Shown here: positions 18,729 to 28,422 of the stretch, in pieces
How positions within the stretch are numbered: the first letter of the stretch is position 1
How the letters are laid out: every line of letters begins with the position of its first letter
NCBI RefSeq assembly: GCF_022213955.1
Contig: NZ_JAKNTW010000044.1
Location: 1-64,000, forward strand
DNA from: Dolomitihabitans soli
Lineage (GTDB): Bacteria; Actinomycetota; Actinomycetes; Streptosporangiales; Streptosporangiaceae
Length of the DNA stretch: 64,000 bases
Direction: 5' to 3'
Program-made: the position numbers and the translations under genes
The notes under the pieces: model-generated
Told to the model about the DNA's origin: nothing
The model's database searches: none
The model's input: the letters and a program-made list of their open reading frames with translations, nothing else

Positions 18729-20057
18729 ATGAGCGAAAATGGCGTCAGGCCCGGCTGGGCGGAGGATATTCGCGCGAAGCGGCTCCGCCGGTGCTGGACT
18801 CAGAACGAATTGGCACGACAACTCGAGCTCGCGGCTGATCCCAGGACACGCGCCGCCCTACCGAGCCGAAGCTCGATCATCCGGGAGGTCCGCTTTCATG
18901 AAGCAGGAACCCACCAGCCCGGCCCTGTGTACGCCGAGCTCTACCGACGTGTATGGACGCGGAACCCGCAACCGCCGCCAGAATCACAATCCGAGCTGCC
19001 CAGCGACCACCTTGCCCTGGCTTGGACAGTAGGAAGGCTCAACCAGCGCGTGGACCGCCGGACCCTCTTGCAACTGGCCGCGACCGCCACAGCGGCCACA
19101 ACACTCGACCCAGCACAACGCCTCATGCGAGCCCTGGCCGGCGACCACCGGCCGGACGATACGACGATCGCTCACCTCGAAGACCGAACACGGGGCTTCC
19201 ACCGCCTCGAAGAACACATTCCCGCAAAATCCCTCTACCCGGCACTGATCGCCCACTTGAACGAGGTAAGCGCGCTGTTGGAAAGCGGCCTTCCGGACGA
19301 CCACCGGCACCGGTTGGCGGTGGTGGCCGGGGAGAGCGCCGTCCTGGCTGCATGGTTCGCCTGGGAGCAGGGGGACGAGCAAATGACCGCCTCGCATACC
19401 CGGCTGGCCAACCTCGCCGCAAAGCACACGAACGATGCCGCCATCAGCGCCTGCATGGCGGGATACCGCTCGTATATGGCGGCTGGGAACCGCGCCCGCA
19501 GCACTCGGCTCATTTGGTGGGGGCTCGACCGGATCGGCGAGGGTGATCGCGCAACGCGGGCATGGTTGCTGGCCCGCCACGCCGAGGAGACGGCGCTCCT
19601 CGGTGACTACCGTGGCGCGTTGTGCTCGATCCGCGAAGCGATGGATATCTATGCTGGCGCAGACATCAACGCCCGTCCGTGGACGTGCTTCCTCGACCCG
19701 GGGCGCTTCGCGTCCATGAGCCTTACCGTCTACTCGCGACTCCGGCGCCAGGACGATTCCGTCGCCGCCATGGACGAGATCGCGCTACACCTCGGGCCGG
19801 CGACCGAGCTCAAGAAGTTGTGCGTCGTCAAGGCCGAGATGGCGCTCGCACAGTGCCGCCTCGGAGATGTCACCGAGGCGATCAACTCCGCACGGTCCGC
19901 CCTCGACGCCACGACCGCGATGGGGTTCCCGCTCGGCTGGGAGCGTCTCGACATCGTCGCCGCGGAACTCACGCCCTCACGAACCCAGGTCGCCAGGGAC
20001 TTCCGCACCGAATACGCCGCTACTCGCCCTTCGCGGAAACAGCCGTCTCTTCTGTGA
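18729..20057 (+). CDS. HTH regulator with TPR-like C-terminus
   Basis: 442 residues. The N-terminal 70 residues are an XRE-type HTH (DIRAKRLRRCWTQNELARQL, then RSSIIREVRFHEAG), followed by a linker and helical repeats resembling TPRs to the end (for example AEETALLGDYRGALCSIREAMDIY). It is a cytoplasmic regulator of the kind that often sits beside secondary-metabolite or RiPP genes; the lanthipeptide cluster starts 700 bases downstream. Its 3' end overlaps the convergent cutA gene by 38 bases. Confidence 0.82.
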   Translation: MSENGVRPGWAEDIRAKRLRRCWTQNELARQLELAADPRTRAALPSRSSIIREVRFHEAGTHQPGPVYAELYRRVWTRNPQPPPESQSELPSDHLALAWTVGRLNQRVDRRTLLQLAATATAATTLDPAQRLMRALAGDHRPDDTTIAHLEDRTRGFHRLEEHIPAKSLYPALIAHLNEVSALLESGLPDDHRHRLAVVAGESAVLAAWFAWEQGDEQMTASHTRLANLAAKHTNDAAISACMAGYRSYMAAGNRARSTRLIWWGLDRIGEGDRATRAWLLARHAEETALLGDYRGALCSIREAMDIYAGADINARPWTCFLDPGRFASMSLTVYSRLRRQDDSVAAMDEIALHLGPATELKKLCVVKAEMALAQCRLGDVTEAINSARSALDATTAMGFPLGWERLDIVAAELTPSRTQVARDFRTEYAATRPSRKQPSLL

Positions 20058-20355
20058 CCCAGTTCAGGTAGCCGGCAAGGCCGCCCTCGATCGGGACAGC
20101 CACGATCTCCGGCGTCTCATAGGAGTGGGCTTCCCTGACGACCACGATGAGGTCATCAAGCCGGGCCGCAGCGGTCTTCATGAGGATCAAGTACTCCTCG
20201 TTCCGCTGGATCTCGCCCTTCCACCAGTAGGTAGAGACGATCGGGCCGCTGATCTGGGCACCGGCCGCCGCGCGGCTCTCGACCGCCGCATTGACGATGC
20301 GCTCGGCCTCTTCGCGGGTTCCGGCGGTCACGTGAACTTCGACATGGCGGGTCAT
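20020..20355 (-). CDS. cutA: Divalent-cation tolerance protein CutA
   Basis: 111 residues with the CutA pattern: EAERIVNAAVESRAAAGAQI, the STYWWKGEIQ core and the EEYLILMKT strand, then the SYETPEIVAVP segment. CutA proteins form trimers and are associated with tolerance to copper and other divalent cations; their biochemical role is not settled. Length agrees with the family. Confidence 0.92.
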   Translation of the reverse strand: MTRHVEVHVTAGTREEAERIVNAAVESRAAAGAQISGPIVSTYWWKGEIQRNEEYLILMKTAAARLDDLIVVVREAHSYETPEIVAVPIEGGLAGYLNWVTEETAVSAKGE

Positions 20356-20746
20356 GGCTCCGAGCGTACGTCCCTGAAACGATCACCTCCTCTGACCTCC
20401 TCTATCCGGATCGGCCTCCTTCGCCTTGACTGGCGGCAGCAATCGCCATCCCAGTGCCGGAACGGAGCCTCAGCGTGACCCTGCTCGGAGTTCCTTGCCG
20501 CCGTCCAACCGCCTCCTCGAGGGCGACTCGGTGGGCACCACTTCGCCCTCTCGGACGGCACGGCACATGACTACCCGGCTTGGTGCCGACCCGCGCGCGC
20601 TGGAATTCCACGATGGGGCGCGTTGGAGAGGAAAGGATGGGACCACGCGCACCTCAGGGCCCTTGACGATGCGGGCCAGTATCCCGGAGGTGGATCCGCC
20701 AACGGATTCCTCTGGCGACAGCGGCTTCTACCAGAGAGAAGGCAGC
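20356..20746. other. Intergenic region upstream of the lanthipeptide cluster, 391 bp
   Basis: No credible start codon with a ribosome site appears before 20747, although the methyltransferase frame stays open far upstream. The stretch lies between the divergent cutA start and the first biosynthetic gene and should contain the promoter of the cluster. Confidence 0.4.
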
Positions 20747-21976
20747 ATGTTGGAAACGATGAGCGCCGACGAGCTTCGCAGTGCGCTGGTCGAGAAGATC
20801 GCAGCCCGGCACCAGGCGCTGGGCTTGGCCTTGCCGGCTGAGGTCGAGCGGGCACTACGGGCGGTGCCCCGTCATCTGTTCACGGGCGACGCCGACCTGC
20901 ACGCTGCCTACGAAGACACTGCGATCATCACCAAGCGCAACGAGCGGGGCATCTCCATGAGCTCGGTGTCGGCACCCTGGCTCCAGGCGATGATGCTGGG
21001 CCAGGCCGAAATCAAGCCCGGCGACCGGGTTTTGGAGGTGGGGTCCGGCGGCTACAACGCGGCATTGATCCGAGAGGTCGTCGGGCCGACGGGTTCGGTG
21101 ACCACGATCGACATCGACCCTGAGGTCACCGGCCGCGCCGGACAGTCTCTGGCAGATGCGGGATACACCGACGTGGAGGTGATCTGCGCTGACGCCGAGT
21201 TCGAGATCGAACCGGGCAGAAAGTTCGACGCAATCATCGTCACGGTCGGCTCGTGGGACATTCCCCCGGCCTGGCCATCGCAGCTCGCCGAAGGCGGGCG
21301 GCTCGTCGTCCCGCTGCGCACCAAGGGCCTGACCAGATCCTGGGTCCTTGAACATCAGGGCGGCACGCTGGTAAGCCGGGGACATCAAACGTGCGGGTTC
21401 GTGCCGATGCAGGGAGCAGGAGCCCACCATGGCACCGCGATCCCGCTGCTGGACAAAGACGACGATTACGCCGTCGGGCTGTGGCTCGACGAACAGGAGA
21501 ACATCGACCCGGCAGCGCTGTCCGGCATCCTGGGCCTGCCCCGCGTGGAGGTGTGGACCGGCATCACCGTGGACACCGGGATCCGGTTCAGCGATCAGGA
21601 CCTATGGCTCGCCACGACCCTGCCCAGCTTCAGCTTGATCACCGCGTCGCAGAAAGCGCTCGACGACGGCATCGTGGCGCTGCCATGGCGGTACGGCACA
21701 CCAGCGTTCGTGGACGGTCCGAACCTGGCCTACCGCGCCAAGCCCCGCGCTCTTGACGGCGCAGTCTTCGAGTTCGGTGCGTTCGCACACGGCCCGCAGG
21801 CGGAACAATCCGCCCAGCGGTTGGCCGGACAGATCGCCACATGGGATCAGGCCGGTCGGCCGGAACCCCGCCTGTCGGTCCACCCGGTGGCCACGCCGAA
21901 CGCCGAACTACCAGCCGGGCACGTGCTGGACAAGAAGCACGCCCGTCTCGTGATCGCCTGGCCAACGGCCAGGTAG
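20747..21976 (+). CDS. FxLD lanthipeptide-associated protein-aspartate O-methyltransferase
   Basis: 409 residues from ATG 20747, preceded by GAGAGAAGG. The N-terminal 220 residues are a protein-isoaspartate-type methyltransferase (RAVPRHLFTGD, VSAPWLQAMML, motif I VLEVGSGGYNAALI, then IDIDPEV). The C-terminal 190 residues are an extension typical of the enzymes found with FxLD precursors. Relatives (for example OlvSA) methylate an Asp in a modified lanthipeptide and lead to isoaspartate; that reaction is inferred here from context. The precursor gene follows 31 bases downstream. Confidence 0.85.
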   Translation: MLETMSADELRSALVEKIAARHQALGLALPAEVERALRAVPRHLFTGDADLHAAYEDTAIITKRNERGISMSSVSAPWLQAMMLGQAEIKPGDRVLEVGSGGYNAALIREVVGPTGSVTTIDIDPEVTGRAGQSLADAGYTDVEVICADAEFEIEPGRKFDAIIVTVGSWDIPPAWPSQLAEGGRLVVPLRTKGLTRSWVLEHQGGTLVSRGHQTCGFVPMQGAGAHHGTAIPLLDKDDDYAVGLWLDEQENIDPAALSGILGLPRVEVWTGITVDTGIRFSDQDLWLATTLPSFSLITASQKALDDGIVALPWRYGTPAFVDGPNLAYRAKPRALDGAVFEFGAFAHGPQAEQSAQRLAGQIATWDQAGRPEPRLSVHPVATPNAELPAGHVLDKKHARLVIAWPTAR

Positions 21977-22007
21977 CCCCACCCTTCCCCATCGAAAGGA
22001 TCCTGTG

Positions 22008-22142
22008 ATGGAGCCGAGCGAATTCACGCTCAACGTCCGCCTCGTGAATGCCGCGCCCATGATCATCGGCGCCGACAGCGAGGACTGCACCAGCGACAAC
22101 TGCGGTGACACCCCCGGCAGTGCCGGCATCGCCAACTGCTAA
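22008..22142 (+). CDS. FxLD-type lanthipeptide precursor, 44 residues
   Basis: ATG 22008 follows GAAAGGATCC and the frame ends at TAA 22140-22142. The leader starts MEPSEFTLNVRLV, where F-T-L-N stands in place of the FxLD box that names the family. The core contains Ser24, Thr28, Ser29, Thr35 and Ser38 as possible dehydration sites and Cys27, Cys32 and Cys44 as ring partners, with TSDNCG in the middle and a C-terminal Cys. Asp residues at 23, 26, 30 and 34 are possible targets of the methyltransferase. Its position between methyltransferase and lanB fits the family. Confidence 0.85.
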   Translation: MEPSEFTLNVRLVNAAPMIIGADSEDCTSDNCGDTPGSAGIANC

Positions 22143-22210
22143 CACCCATCAGGTGTTCCCGGCCATGCGGAACATGGCCGGGACCCCCTCCGGAACGGAG
22201 GACCGGCCAG

Positions 22211-25114
22211 ATGCATCCCTTGCGAGCTGTGGACGCCGCCGTCATCCGCGTCGCCGCCTACCCCGAGGGCCTGTCCCTGCCGCCGTGGCCCGACCTCACC
22301 GGCGACGACGTCAGCAGTGGGGCCGACTGGATCGGAGAGGTCTGGCCGTTGCCAGACGTACGCGAAGCCGTCACGATCGCGAGTCCCGATCTGGCCCGCG
22401 TCCTCACCGCGTTATGTGAGAACCCGGAGGCATTCCGGCCGCGTCAAATCCGTCGCGCGGCCGAGGCGCTGATGCGCTATCTCCTGCGGTGGACGAGCCG
22501 CGCCACACCGTTCGGTCTGTTCGCCGGAATCGCCCCTGTGACCATGGCCCCCACCTCCTCGATCGTGTTCGGTGAGCGGCATACCGCCGTCCACCGACCG
22601 GACTCCATGTGGCTCACCGACGCGATCAGAACTCTGGAAGATCAGCCGGCCCTGCTGCGGACGCTGCCGGTCATGACGAACAACCTGGGATTCGTGCGGG
22701 GCGCCGACTGGGTGCTGTCCCACCAGCCCTGCGCGGAGGGCCCGGTATCGGACGTGTCCGTGCGCCACACCGCAGCGGTCCGCATGGTCCTTCAACAGGC
22801 CGCCACACCGGTCGTTTTCGGTGATCTCCTGGCAAAGCTGGCCGCTGAGTCTCCCCAGACACCGGTCACGGTCATCGAGGAAATGCTCACCGAGTTGGTG
22901 CGCTTGCGGATCCTGCTCACCAGCCTGCGACCGCCGATGACCGTCACCGACCCTCTCACCCACATCACCGCCCAACTGCATGGACGGGAAGCCATCCCCA
23001 TCACCCTGGATCCGGGACCGCGTCTGGCGGTCGGTCTACGGTTGGACTGCTCGATCAGCCTCCCTCCCCGCGTGATCGCTGAAGTTGAGGCAGCCGCCGC
23101 TATCCTGCTCCGGCTGGCCCCGGGGCGGCCCACGTGGCGGGCCTACCACACCGCGTTCCTCGACCGTTATGGTCCAGGAGCTCTCGTGGGGATCAGGGAA
23201 CTCCTGGACCCTGATAGAGGGCTCGGCTACCCCGCCGGGTACCGGGGCTCGCCCTTCACCAACGACCCTGCGCCGACGCGCAGAGATGTCACGTTGGCCG
23301 CCATGGCCCACAAGGCCGCCCTGGATGGGTACGCGGAGCTGGTCCTCACCGAGGACATGGTGACCGAGTTGGAGACCGCCGGCGGCAGCGCAGCGCCGGT
23401 CCCGCACACGGAGTTGCGGGTCCGCCTCAACGCCCCCACCCCCACCGCGTTGGACACCGGGGCCTTCACCCTCACCGTGGCATGCGCGTCGCGGCACGCC
23501 GGGACGTCGGTCGGCCGGTTCCTACATCTTCTTCATGCCGCAGACCGGAACCGGATCATTGAGGCATACCGTCGCCTTCCGACCGGCACGGCCGGTGCGA
23601 TGGCTGTGCAGTTGTCGATCCCTCCACTGTTCGCCCGCACGGACGCCCTGGCCCGGACTCCGAAGGTCCTGCCGGTGCTGTCGCTGGGGGAGCATCGTCA
23701 CCCGCAGGACTCGTCGATCGATCTCGATGACCTGGCGGTCACCGCTGACGCCCGCCGCCTGGTCCTGGTGTCGCTGACGCGCGGATGTGCCGTGGAGCCG
23801 TTGCTGCTGAACGCGATCGACCTACGTCGCGGCGCCCACCCACTGGCCCGGTTCCTGTGCGAAGTCAGCACCGCGACCTCGACACCCTGCACCACCTTCG
23901 CGTGGGGCCGCGTCGCCGACCGGTTCGCGTTCCTCCCGCGCGTCCGCTACGGCCGCACGGTCCTCAGCCCGGCTTGGTGGAACCTCACCGCCACAGCCCT
24001 GCCCGCGAGGGACACCACCACCCGGGAATGGGTCAAGCAGTTCCAGGAGCACCGGCACGCCCGCCATATTCCGGACGTGGTGCGGTTCGGCGACGATGAC
24101 GTGCTGATCCGGCTGGACCTGACCCAGGGCGCGCACCTGGCGTTGCTGCGCCGCCACCTGGACCGGACCGGCAGGGCGAGGCTGACCGAGGACGGGACCG
24201 ACGACGGCTGGATCGGCGGGCGCCCCCACGAGATCGTCGTCCCTCTCGCATCCGGCGCTCCGCCCCGCCCATTGGCGCGACCGCTGCGGCCTGAACGGAT
24301 CCACCACGGTCCCGGCCACCTGCCGGGGGGATCACCGTGGCTGTACGCGAAGCTGTTCGCGCACCCGGGACGCCAGACCGAATTGCTCACCACCTTTCTG
24401 CCGGATCTGTTCGCCGACTGGGAGCATGGCGCGCCCGATGACTGGTGGTTCATCCGCTACGGCACCCCCGCACCGCACCTGCGGGTCCGATTTCAACTGC
24501 ATGACGGCGACCGGTACGGCCCCGCCGCCCGATCGCTCGGCCAGTGGGCAAGCACCATTGCCCGAGCTGGTTTGCTTCGTGATCTCTGCCTGGACACCTA
24601 CCGGCCCGAGACCGGCCGATTCGGCACCGGCCCCGCCCTGGCCGCCGCCGAGGGTGTGTTCGCCGCCGACTCCGCAGTCGCGGTCGCGCAGTTGCGCGCC
24701 ACGGAGAACGCCCAGGCCGCGACTGCGGTCAGCTTGGTCGACCTCGCGGCGGGCTTCCTGGGCATCGACGGCTTGGCCTGGCTCGTGGAGCACCTCGCCC
24801 ACGGCGGGCCTAAGGCGCTCGATCGGGCTGTTGTGGGGCAGGCCCTTCGTCCAGCGAACATTCCGCCCGAACTGCTCGAGCGACGCCGTACAGCCCTTGC
24901 CGCCTACCGGGCACTGCTCGACGCCACCGACGTGAACGCCGTTATGGGCGACCTGCTGCATCTTCACCACGCCCGCATGATCGGGATCGATACCGAGTCG
25001 GAGCGGACCTGTCTGCGGTTGGCCCGGTCCCTCGCCCAGAGCCGGATCACACGAGGAGAAGGGAGCGGCAAATCGACATCCACCAGCGGGCCCGTCACCG
25101 TGCCGACGGCATAG
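22211..25114 (+). CDS. Class I lanthipeptide dehydratase LanB
   Basis: 967 residues. The N-terminal part is the glutamylation domain (RYLLRWTSRATPFGLFAG, QPCAEGPVSDVSVRH, and ISLPPRVIAEVE), and the C-terminal 280 residues are the SpaB_C elimination domain (GSPWLYAKLFAHPGRQ, then DWWFIRYGTPAPHLRVRF). LanB uses glutamyl-tRNA to dehydrate Ser and Thr in the precursor. Length is normal for full LanB. The 3' end overlaps the beginning of the LanC frame, suggesting coupling. Confidence 0.92.
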   Translation: MHPLRAVDAAVIRVAAYPEGLSLPPWPDLTGDDVSSGADWIGEVWPLPDVREAVTIASPDLARVLTALCENPEAFRPRQIRRAAEALMRYLLRWTSRATPFGLFAGIAPVTMAPTSSIVFGERHTAVHRPDSMWLTDAIRTLEDQPALLRTLPVMTNNLGFVRGADWVLSHQPCAEGPVSDVSVRHTAAVRMVLQQAATPVVFGDLLAKLAAESPQTPVTVIEEMLTELVRLRILLTSLRPPMTVTDPLTHITAQLHGREAIPITLDPGPRLAVGLRLDCSISLPPRVIAEVEAAAAILLRLAPGRPTWRAYHTAFLDRYGPGALVGIRELLDPDRGLGYPAGYRGSPFTNDPAPTRRDVTLAAMAHKAALDGYAELVLTEDMVTELETAGGSAAPVPHTELRVRLNAPTPTALDTGAFTLTVACASRHAGTSVGRFLHLLHAADRNRIIEAYRRLPTGTAGAMAVQLSIPPLFARTDALARTPKVLPVLSLGEHRHPQDSSIDLDDLAVTADARRLVLVSLTRGCAVEPLLLNAIDLRRGAHPLARFLCEVSTATSTPCTTFAWGRVADRFAFLPRVRYGRTVLSPAWWNLTATALPARDTTTREWVKQFQEHRHARHIPDVVRFGDDDVLIRLDLTQGAHLALLRRHLDRTGRARLTEDGTDDGWIGGRPHEIVVPLASGAPPRPLARPLRPERIHHGPGHLPGGSPWLYAKLFAHPGRQTELLTTFLPDLFADWEHGAPDDWWFIRYGTPAPHLRVRFQLHDGDRYGPAARSLGQWASTIARAGLLRDLCLDTYRPETGRFGTGPALAAAEGVFAADSAVAVAQLRATENAQAATAVSLVDLAAGFLGIDGLAWLVEHLAHGGPKALDRAVVGQALRPANIPPELLERRRTALAAYRALLDATDVNAVMGDLLHLHHARMIGIDTESERTCLRLARSLAQSRITRGEGSGKSTSTSGPVTVPTA

Positions 25115-26259
25115 CCCGGCAACTCAAGACACCTCATCCGACCGGGCCGCCGGTCCAGTCACTCAGCGGCGGAGCCGTCGGGATCGCGCTCCTTCACATC
25201 GAACGTGCCATCACGGGCAACGCGGGGTGGCAGGAGGCGCACGACTGGCTGAGCGCAGCGACCCGAGATGAAGTCACCATGGGGGTGGGCGCCTGCCTCT
25301 ACCACGGGGCGCCCGCGCTCGCCTTCGCATTCCACCCCACCCCCCACCCGGGATACCGACCCGCGCAGGCGGCCCTCGACGAAGGCATCGCAGCCCTCAC
25401 CCGCGACCGGCTCGCCGCAGCGTCCCAGCGTCTGGCGCGGGGCGAGCGGCCCGCTCTGGCCGAGTTCGACCTGATCAGCGGTCTCACCGGTCTCAGCGCA
25501 CACCTGTGGAGACGTGACCCCGGCGGCGACCTGGTCAAGGACGTGTTGGCCTACCTCGTCCGCCTCACCGAACCGGTGGACGGCCTGCCGGGCTGGTGGA
25601 CGATGTCCTCATCCCGGCGCGCCACACAAGCCCCTCCTGGCGGGCACGGCAACAACGGGATGGCCCACGGCATCGCCGGGCCATTGGCGCTGCTGTCGCT
25701 CACCGCCAGAGCCGGCCTGATCGTGCCAGGCCAGATAGAGGCCATCGGCCGGATCTGCACCTGGCTGGACAACTGGCAGCACGATCACCTCGGCGCCCCT
25801 TGGTGGCCCGAAACGATCACCCTCGCCGAGCTCCAGCGGGGCCGGACCACCCAACCCGGGCCATTGCGCCCATCCTGGTGCTACGGCACCCCCGGCCTGG
25901 CCCGCGCCCAGCAACTGGCGGCCCTCGCAACCGACGACACCACCCGCCGGGTCACGGCCGAGTCCGCCCTGACCGGTTGCCTCAACGACCCGCGCCAGCT
26001 ACGGCGGATCGTCGACCATGGCCTGTGCCACGGCTCGGCGGGAGTGTTCATGACCGTGGCCGCCTTCGCGGCCGACGCGATTGCCCCGTACGCCCTGCCG
26101 ATGTCCCTCGTCACCGACCTGCTGCTGGACGGCCCTGCCGCGACCAACGCACCACCTGGGTTTCTGGCCGGAAACGCCGGCTATGGGCTGGCCCTCCAAG
26201 CCCTTGCCGACGGCGCGCCACCCACCACCACCTGGGACACCTGCCTCCTGCTCCGCTGA
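25072..26259 (+). CDS. Lanthionine synthetase C-like cyclase LanC
   Basis: About 395 residues. Zinc-ligand motifs of LanC are present: SWCYGTPGLARAQQ and LCHGSAGVF; LSGGAVGIALLHIERA near the N-terminus and GMAHGIAGPLALL also match the family. The start is unusual. The conserved N-terminal sequence lies upstream of the first ATG (25279), yet no ATG, GTG or TTG occurs in that frame. An ATC at 25072, placed after AGGAGAAGGGAG inside the end of lanB, is the best placed codon; an ATC at 25078 is possible. It adds Cys thiols to dehydrated residues to form the rings. Confidence 0.82.
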   Translation: MDIHQRARHRADGIARQLKTPHPTGPPVQSLSGGAVGIALLHIERAITGNAGWQEAHDWLSAATRDEVTMGVGACLYHGAPALAFAFHPTPHPGYRPAQAALDEGIAALTRDRLAAASQRLARGERPALAEFDLISGLTGLSAHLWRRDPGGDLVKDVLAYLVRLTEPVDGLPGWWTMSSSRRATQAPPGGHGNNGMAHGIAGPLALLSLTARAGLIVPGQIEAIGRICTWLDNWQHDHLGAPWWPETITLAELQRGRTTQPGPLRPSWCYGTPGLARAQQLAALATDDTTRRVTAESALTGCLNDPRQLRRIVDHGLCHGSAGVFMTVAAFAADAIAPYALPMSLVTDLLLDGPAATNAPPGFLAGNAGYGLALQALADGAPPTTTWDTCLLLR

Positions 26260-26276
26260 CTGGAATGGAGTAATCC

Positions 26277-27380
26277 GTGCAGCCTGATCTCTGGCGGCAA
26301 GCCAACGTCACTTTCGCCGACCGCTCTGCCGCCGAACACCTCGCCGCCTCAAGCATCGGCCCGGTCTTACAAAACGCCGAGGACCACGGGCTACTCTCCG
26401 CTTGGTTCTTTATCCGCAAAGCGCAGTGGCGGTTCCGATGGCTGCCCACCAGCCCCGCGGCCCACGAAACGGTCCTGCACACCTTGGCCCAGGCCGGCGA
26501 GTCGATGACATGGACCTCTACCGTCTGCGAGTTCGAGCCCGTCGCCTTCGGCGGAGAGGCTGGCATGGACGTCGCGTGCACGCTCTTCCATGCCGACAGT
26601 CGTCATCTGCTGCGCAGGCTGGAAGCCGACCAGCTACTTGGCCGACGGGAGACCTCGATCCTGCTGTGCAGCACGCTGCTGCGCGGCGCCGGTCTGGACT
26701 GGTTCGAGCAGGGCGACGTATGGGCCCGAGTCGCCGACCTGCGCCCACATGAGACCGCCATCCCCGCCGACCCCAATCACGCCCGACAGCTCCGCGACGC
26801 AATGCGCACGCTCATGACCACCAACACCCAGGCCTTGTGCGACCCCGTGGAAGAAGGGCCTCTGTCGGGCTGTCAAGCATGGATCACCGCCTTCACCGAA
26901 GCCGGCCAAGCCCTCGCGTACCTGAACCACCACGGCGAGTTGGAACGCGGTCTACGAGCCGTTCTCGCCCACCACCTCATCTTCCATTTCAACCGTGCGG
27001 GCCTCAACGGAGCGGACCAGGCCACCATGGCCGCTCTCGCGACGCAGGTCGTCTTCCACGAGGGCGTCGCACACGATCCGATTCCACCCGAGCACCTGGC
27101 TGTAGTGGAGGAGGCGGCCATACCCCTCCACGACCCGCACCCCGGTACCCGACCCACACCCGCGAAGACCATCCAATGCAGCACTCACACCATTGGAACC
27201 GCGCTTCCCCCTGATCGCGCGTGGCGAGCTTTGCCCGTAGGCGGCCTATGGCAGGGCTCCGATACGCCATCTCCCGCAGGTACGCCGAGAAGGCCGCCGC
27301 GGGTGTGGAGCGACCTCAAGCACGCAGACCGAGAGAACGGCGGGCGAGCTCTCTCGCGGCCGGAGGCAACTGCCGATTAA
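26277..27380 (+). CDS. Stand-alone SpaB_C / thiopeptide-type bacteriocin biosynthesis protein
   Basis: 367 residues from GTG 26277, 17 bases after lanC. Residues 1-290 fit the stand-alone elimination-domain family (LWRQANVTFADRSAAE, LLSAWFFIRKAQWRFRW, LLCSTLLRGAGLDWFEQGDVWARVADLR). LanB already has such a domain, so the cluster holds two. The C-terminal 60 residues are Pro/Arg-rich and overlap a convergent gene by 65 bases, which suggests that the tail is not under strong selection. Confidence 0.85.
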   Translation: MQPDLWRQANVTFADRSAAEHLAASSIGPVLQNAEDHGLLSAWFFIRKAQWRFRWLPTSPAAHETVLHTLAQAGESMTWTSTVCEFEPVAFGGEAGMDVACTLFHADSRHLLRRLEADQLLGRRETSILLCSTLLRGAGLDWFEQGDVWARVADLRPHETAIPADPNHARQLRDAMRTLMTTNTQALCDPVEEGPLSGCQAWITAFTEAGQALAYLNHHGELERGLRAVLAHHLIFHFNRAGLNGADQATMAALATQVVFHEGVAHDPIPPEHLAVVEEAAIPLHDPHPGTRPTPAKTIQCSTHTIGTALPPDRAWRALPVGGLWQGSDTPSPAGTPRRPPRVWSDLKHADRENGGRALSRPEATAD

Positions 27381-28146
27381 TCGCCAGGGCCTGTAGAGCG
27401 CTATTGCCGGCAACCGTGTCGACAGAGAGTAGTTCCTCCGCGGCTTGGACTCTATGGAGCGGTTGGGCGGCGCGGTCGTCGACGAGCTCCGCGAGAAAGC
27501 TCTTCCCCTGCTCTGGAACTCGTTCCGCGACAGCAACCGCTAGCCGGAGACGATCGGCACTCGCGACCTTGGCCGAGCGGATCAACTCGCCGATCCCTGA
27601 AGGGGTGACGGTTCCAGGCGCATGTTGAATGAACGCCGCCGCGACTGCAGCCCTAGTCTTCAACGGAGCGGTCGGATCTCCAATGAACTCCATGCTGATA
27701 AGGCCTGCCCAATCCTCCTTCTGTACATCGATCAGCCAGGACCAGCCGTTCTTCGGAAGAAGCCGACGCGCCTCGGCGTAGCCGGCTTCGAAGCATTGCT
27801 GGACGAGTTCCGCTGCAGCTCGATGACGCAGTTCGACGGGCAAGCCCTTGGTAGCCATCACGTAGCAGATTCCGACGAGGTACTCGGATCGAGTGGCTTG
27901 GCCTACCCACCCTGTACCGGACGTGACGCGCGCCAGTTCCTTGCTGAAGGAGCTGGGCTTGGTAATCAGCCACTCGGCGGCAGAGGCCGCGGCACCGCCA
28001 CGCATCCAGCAGACTTGAATCGCGATCAGGCGGACCGCATTCGGAAGGCTCTCGTCAGCCATCCTGACCAGGGACGAAGCGATCGATTCGTCAGGAACGC
28101 GGCGCTTCGCAGGTGCGTCGCAACCAGGAAGAAGCAGGTCAGTCAC
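27316..28146 (-). CDS. Unidentified helical-repeat protein at the edge of the defence island
   Basis: 276 residues from GTG 28146, which follows GAGGAGAATCAC. The sequence is a series of amphipathic helices resembling HEAT-type repeats (SLVRMADESLPNAVRLIAIQ, LRLAVAVAERVPEQGKSFL, PPAARELARRSLGL). No catalytic motif is seen. It overlaps the lanthipeptide operon's last gene tail to tail. Confidence 0.6.
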   Translation of the reverse strand: MTDLLLPGCDAPAKRRVPDESIASSLVRMADESLPNAVRLIAIQVCWMRGGAAASAAEWLITKPSSFSKELARVTSGTGWVGQATRSEYLVGICYVMATKGLPVELRHRAAAELVQQCFEAGYAEARRLLPKNGWSWLIDVQKEDWAGLISMEFIGDPTAPLKTRAAVAAAFIQHAPGTVTPSGIGELIRSAKVASADRLRLAVAVAERVPEQGKSFLAELVDDRAAQPLHRVQAAEELLSVDTVAGNSALQALAINRQLPPAARELARRSLGLRA

Positions 28147-28422
28147 GTGATTCTCCTCGACAAGAGGGGGATGATCTGGGGAGACATTGGCCGCTGCACC
28201 ATCATGCCTCACCAGGGCGTCTCAAAGATCAAATGGGCGGGCAGATCGGAACCTTCACAAGAGGTGCACCTATACGCAGCAGGACAACGGATCCTCTGCT
28301 GGCCCGGTAGCAACGATCAGCCCAACCGCGAGTTCCGAGAGCCGGGCACAAGTGCCGCTATGGGCCTTTCTGCCCGGCAACGTCGCCAAGCCCTTGTTGA
28401 TAAATCATGAGGTGCTTCGAGA

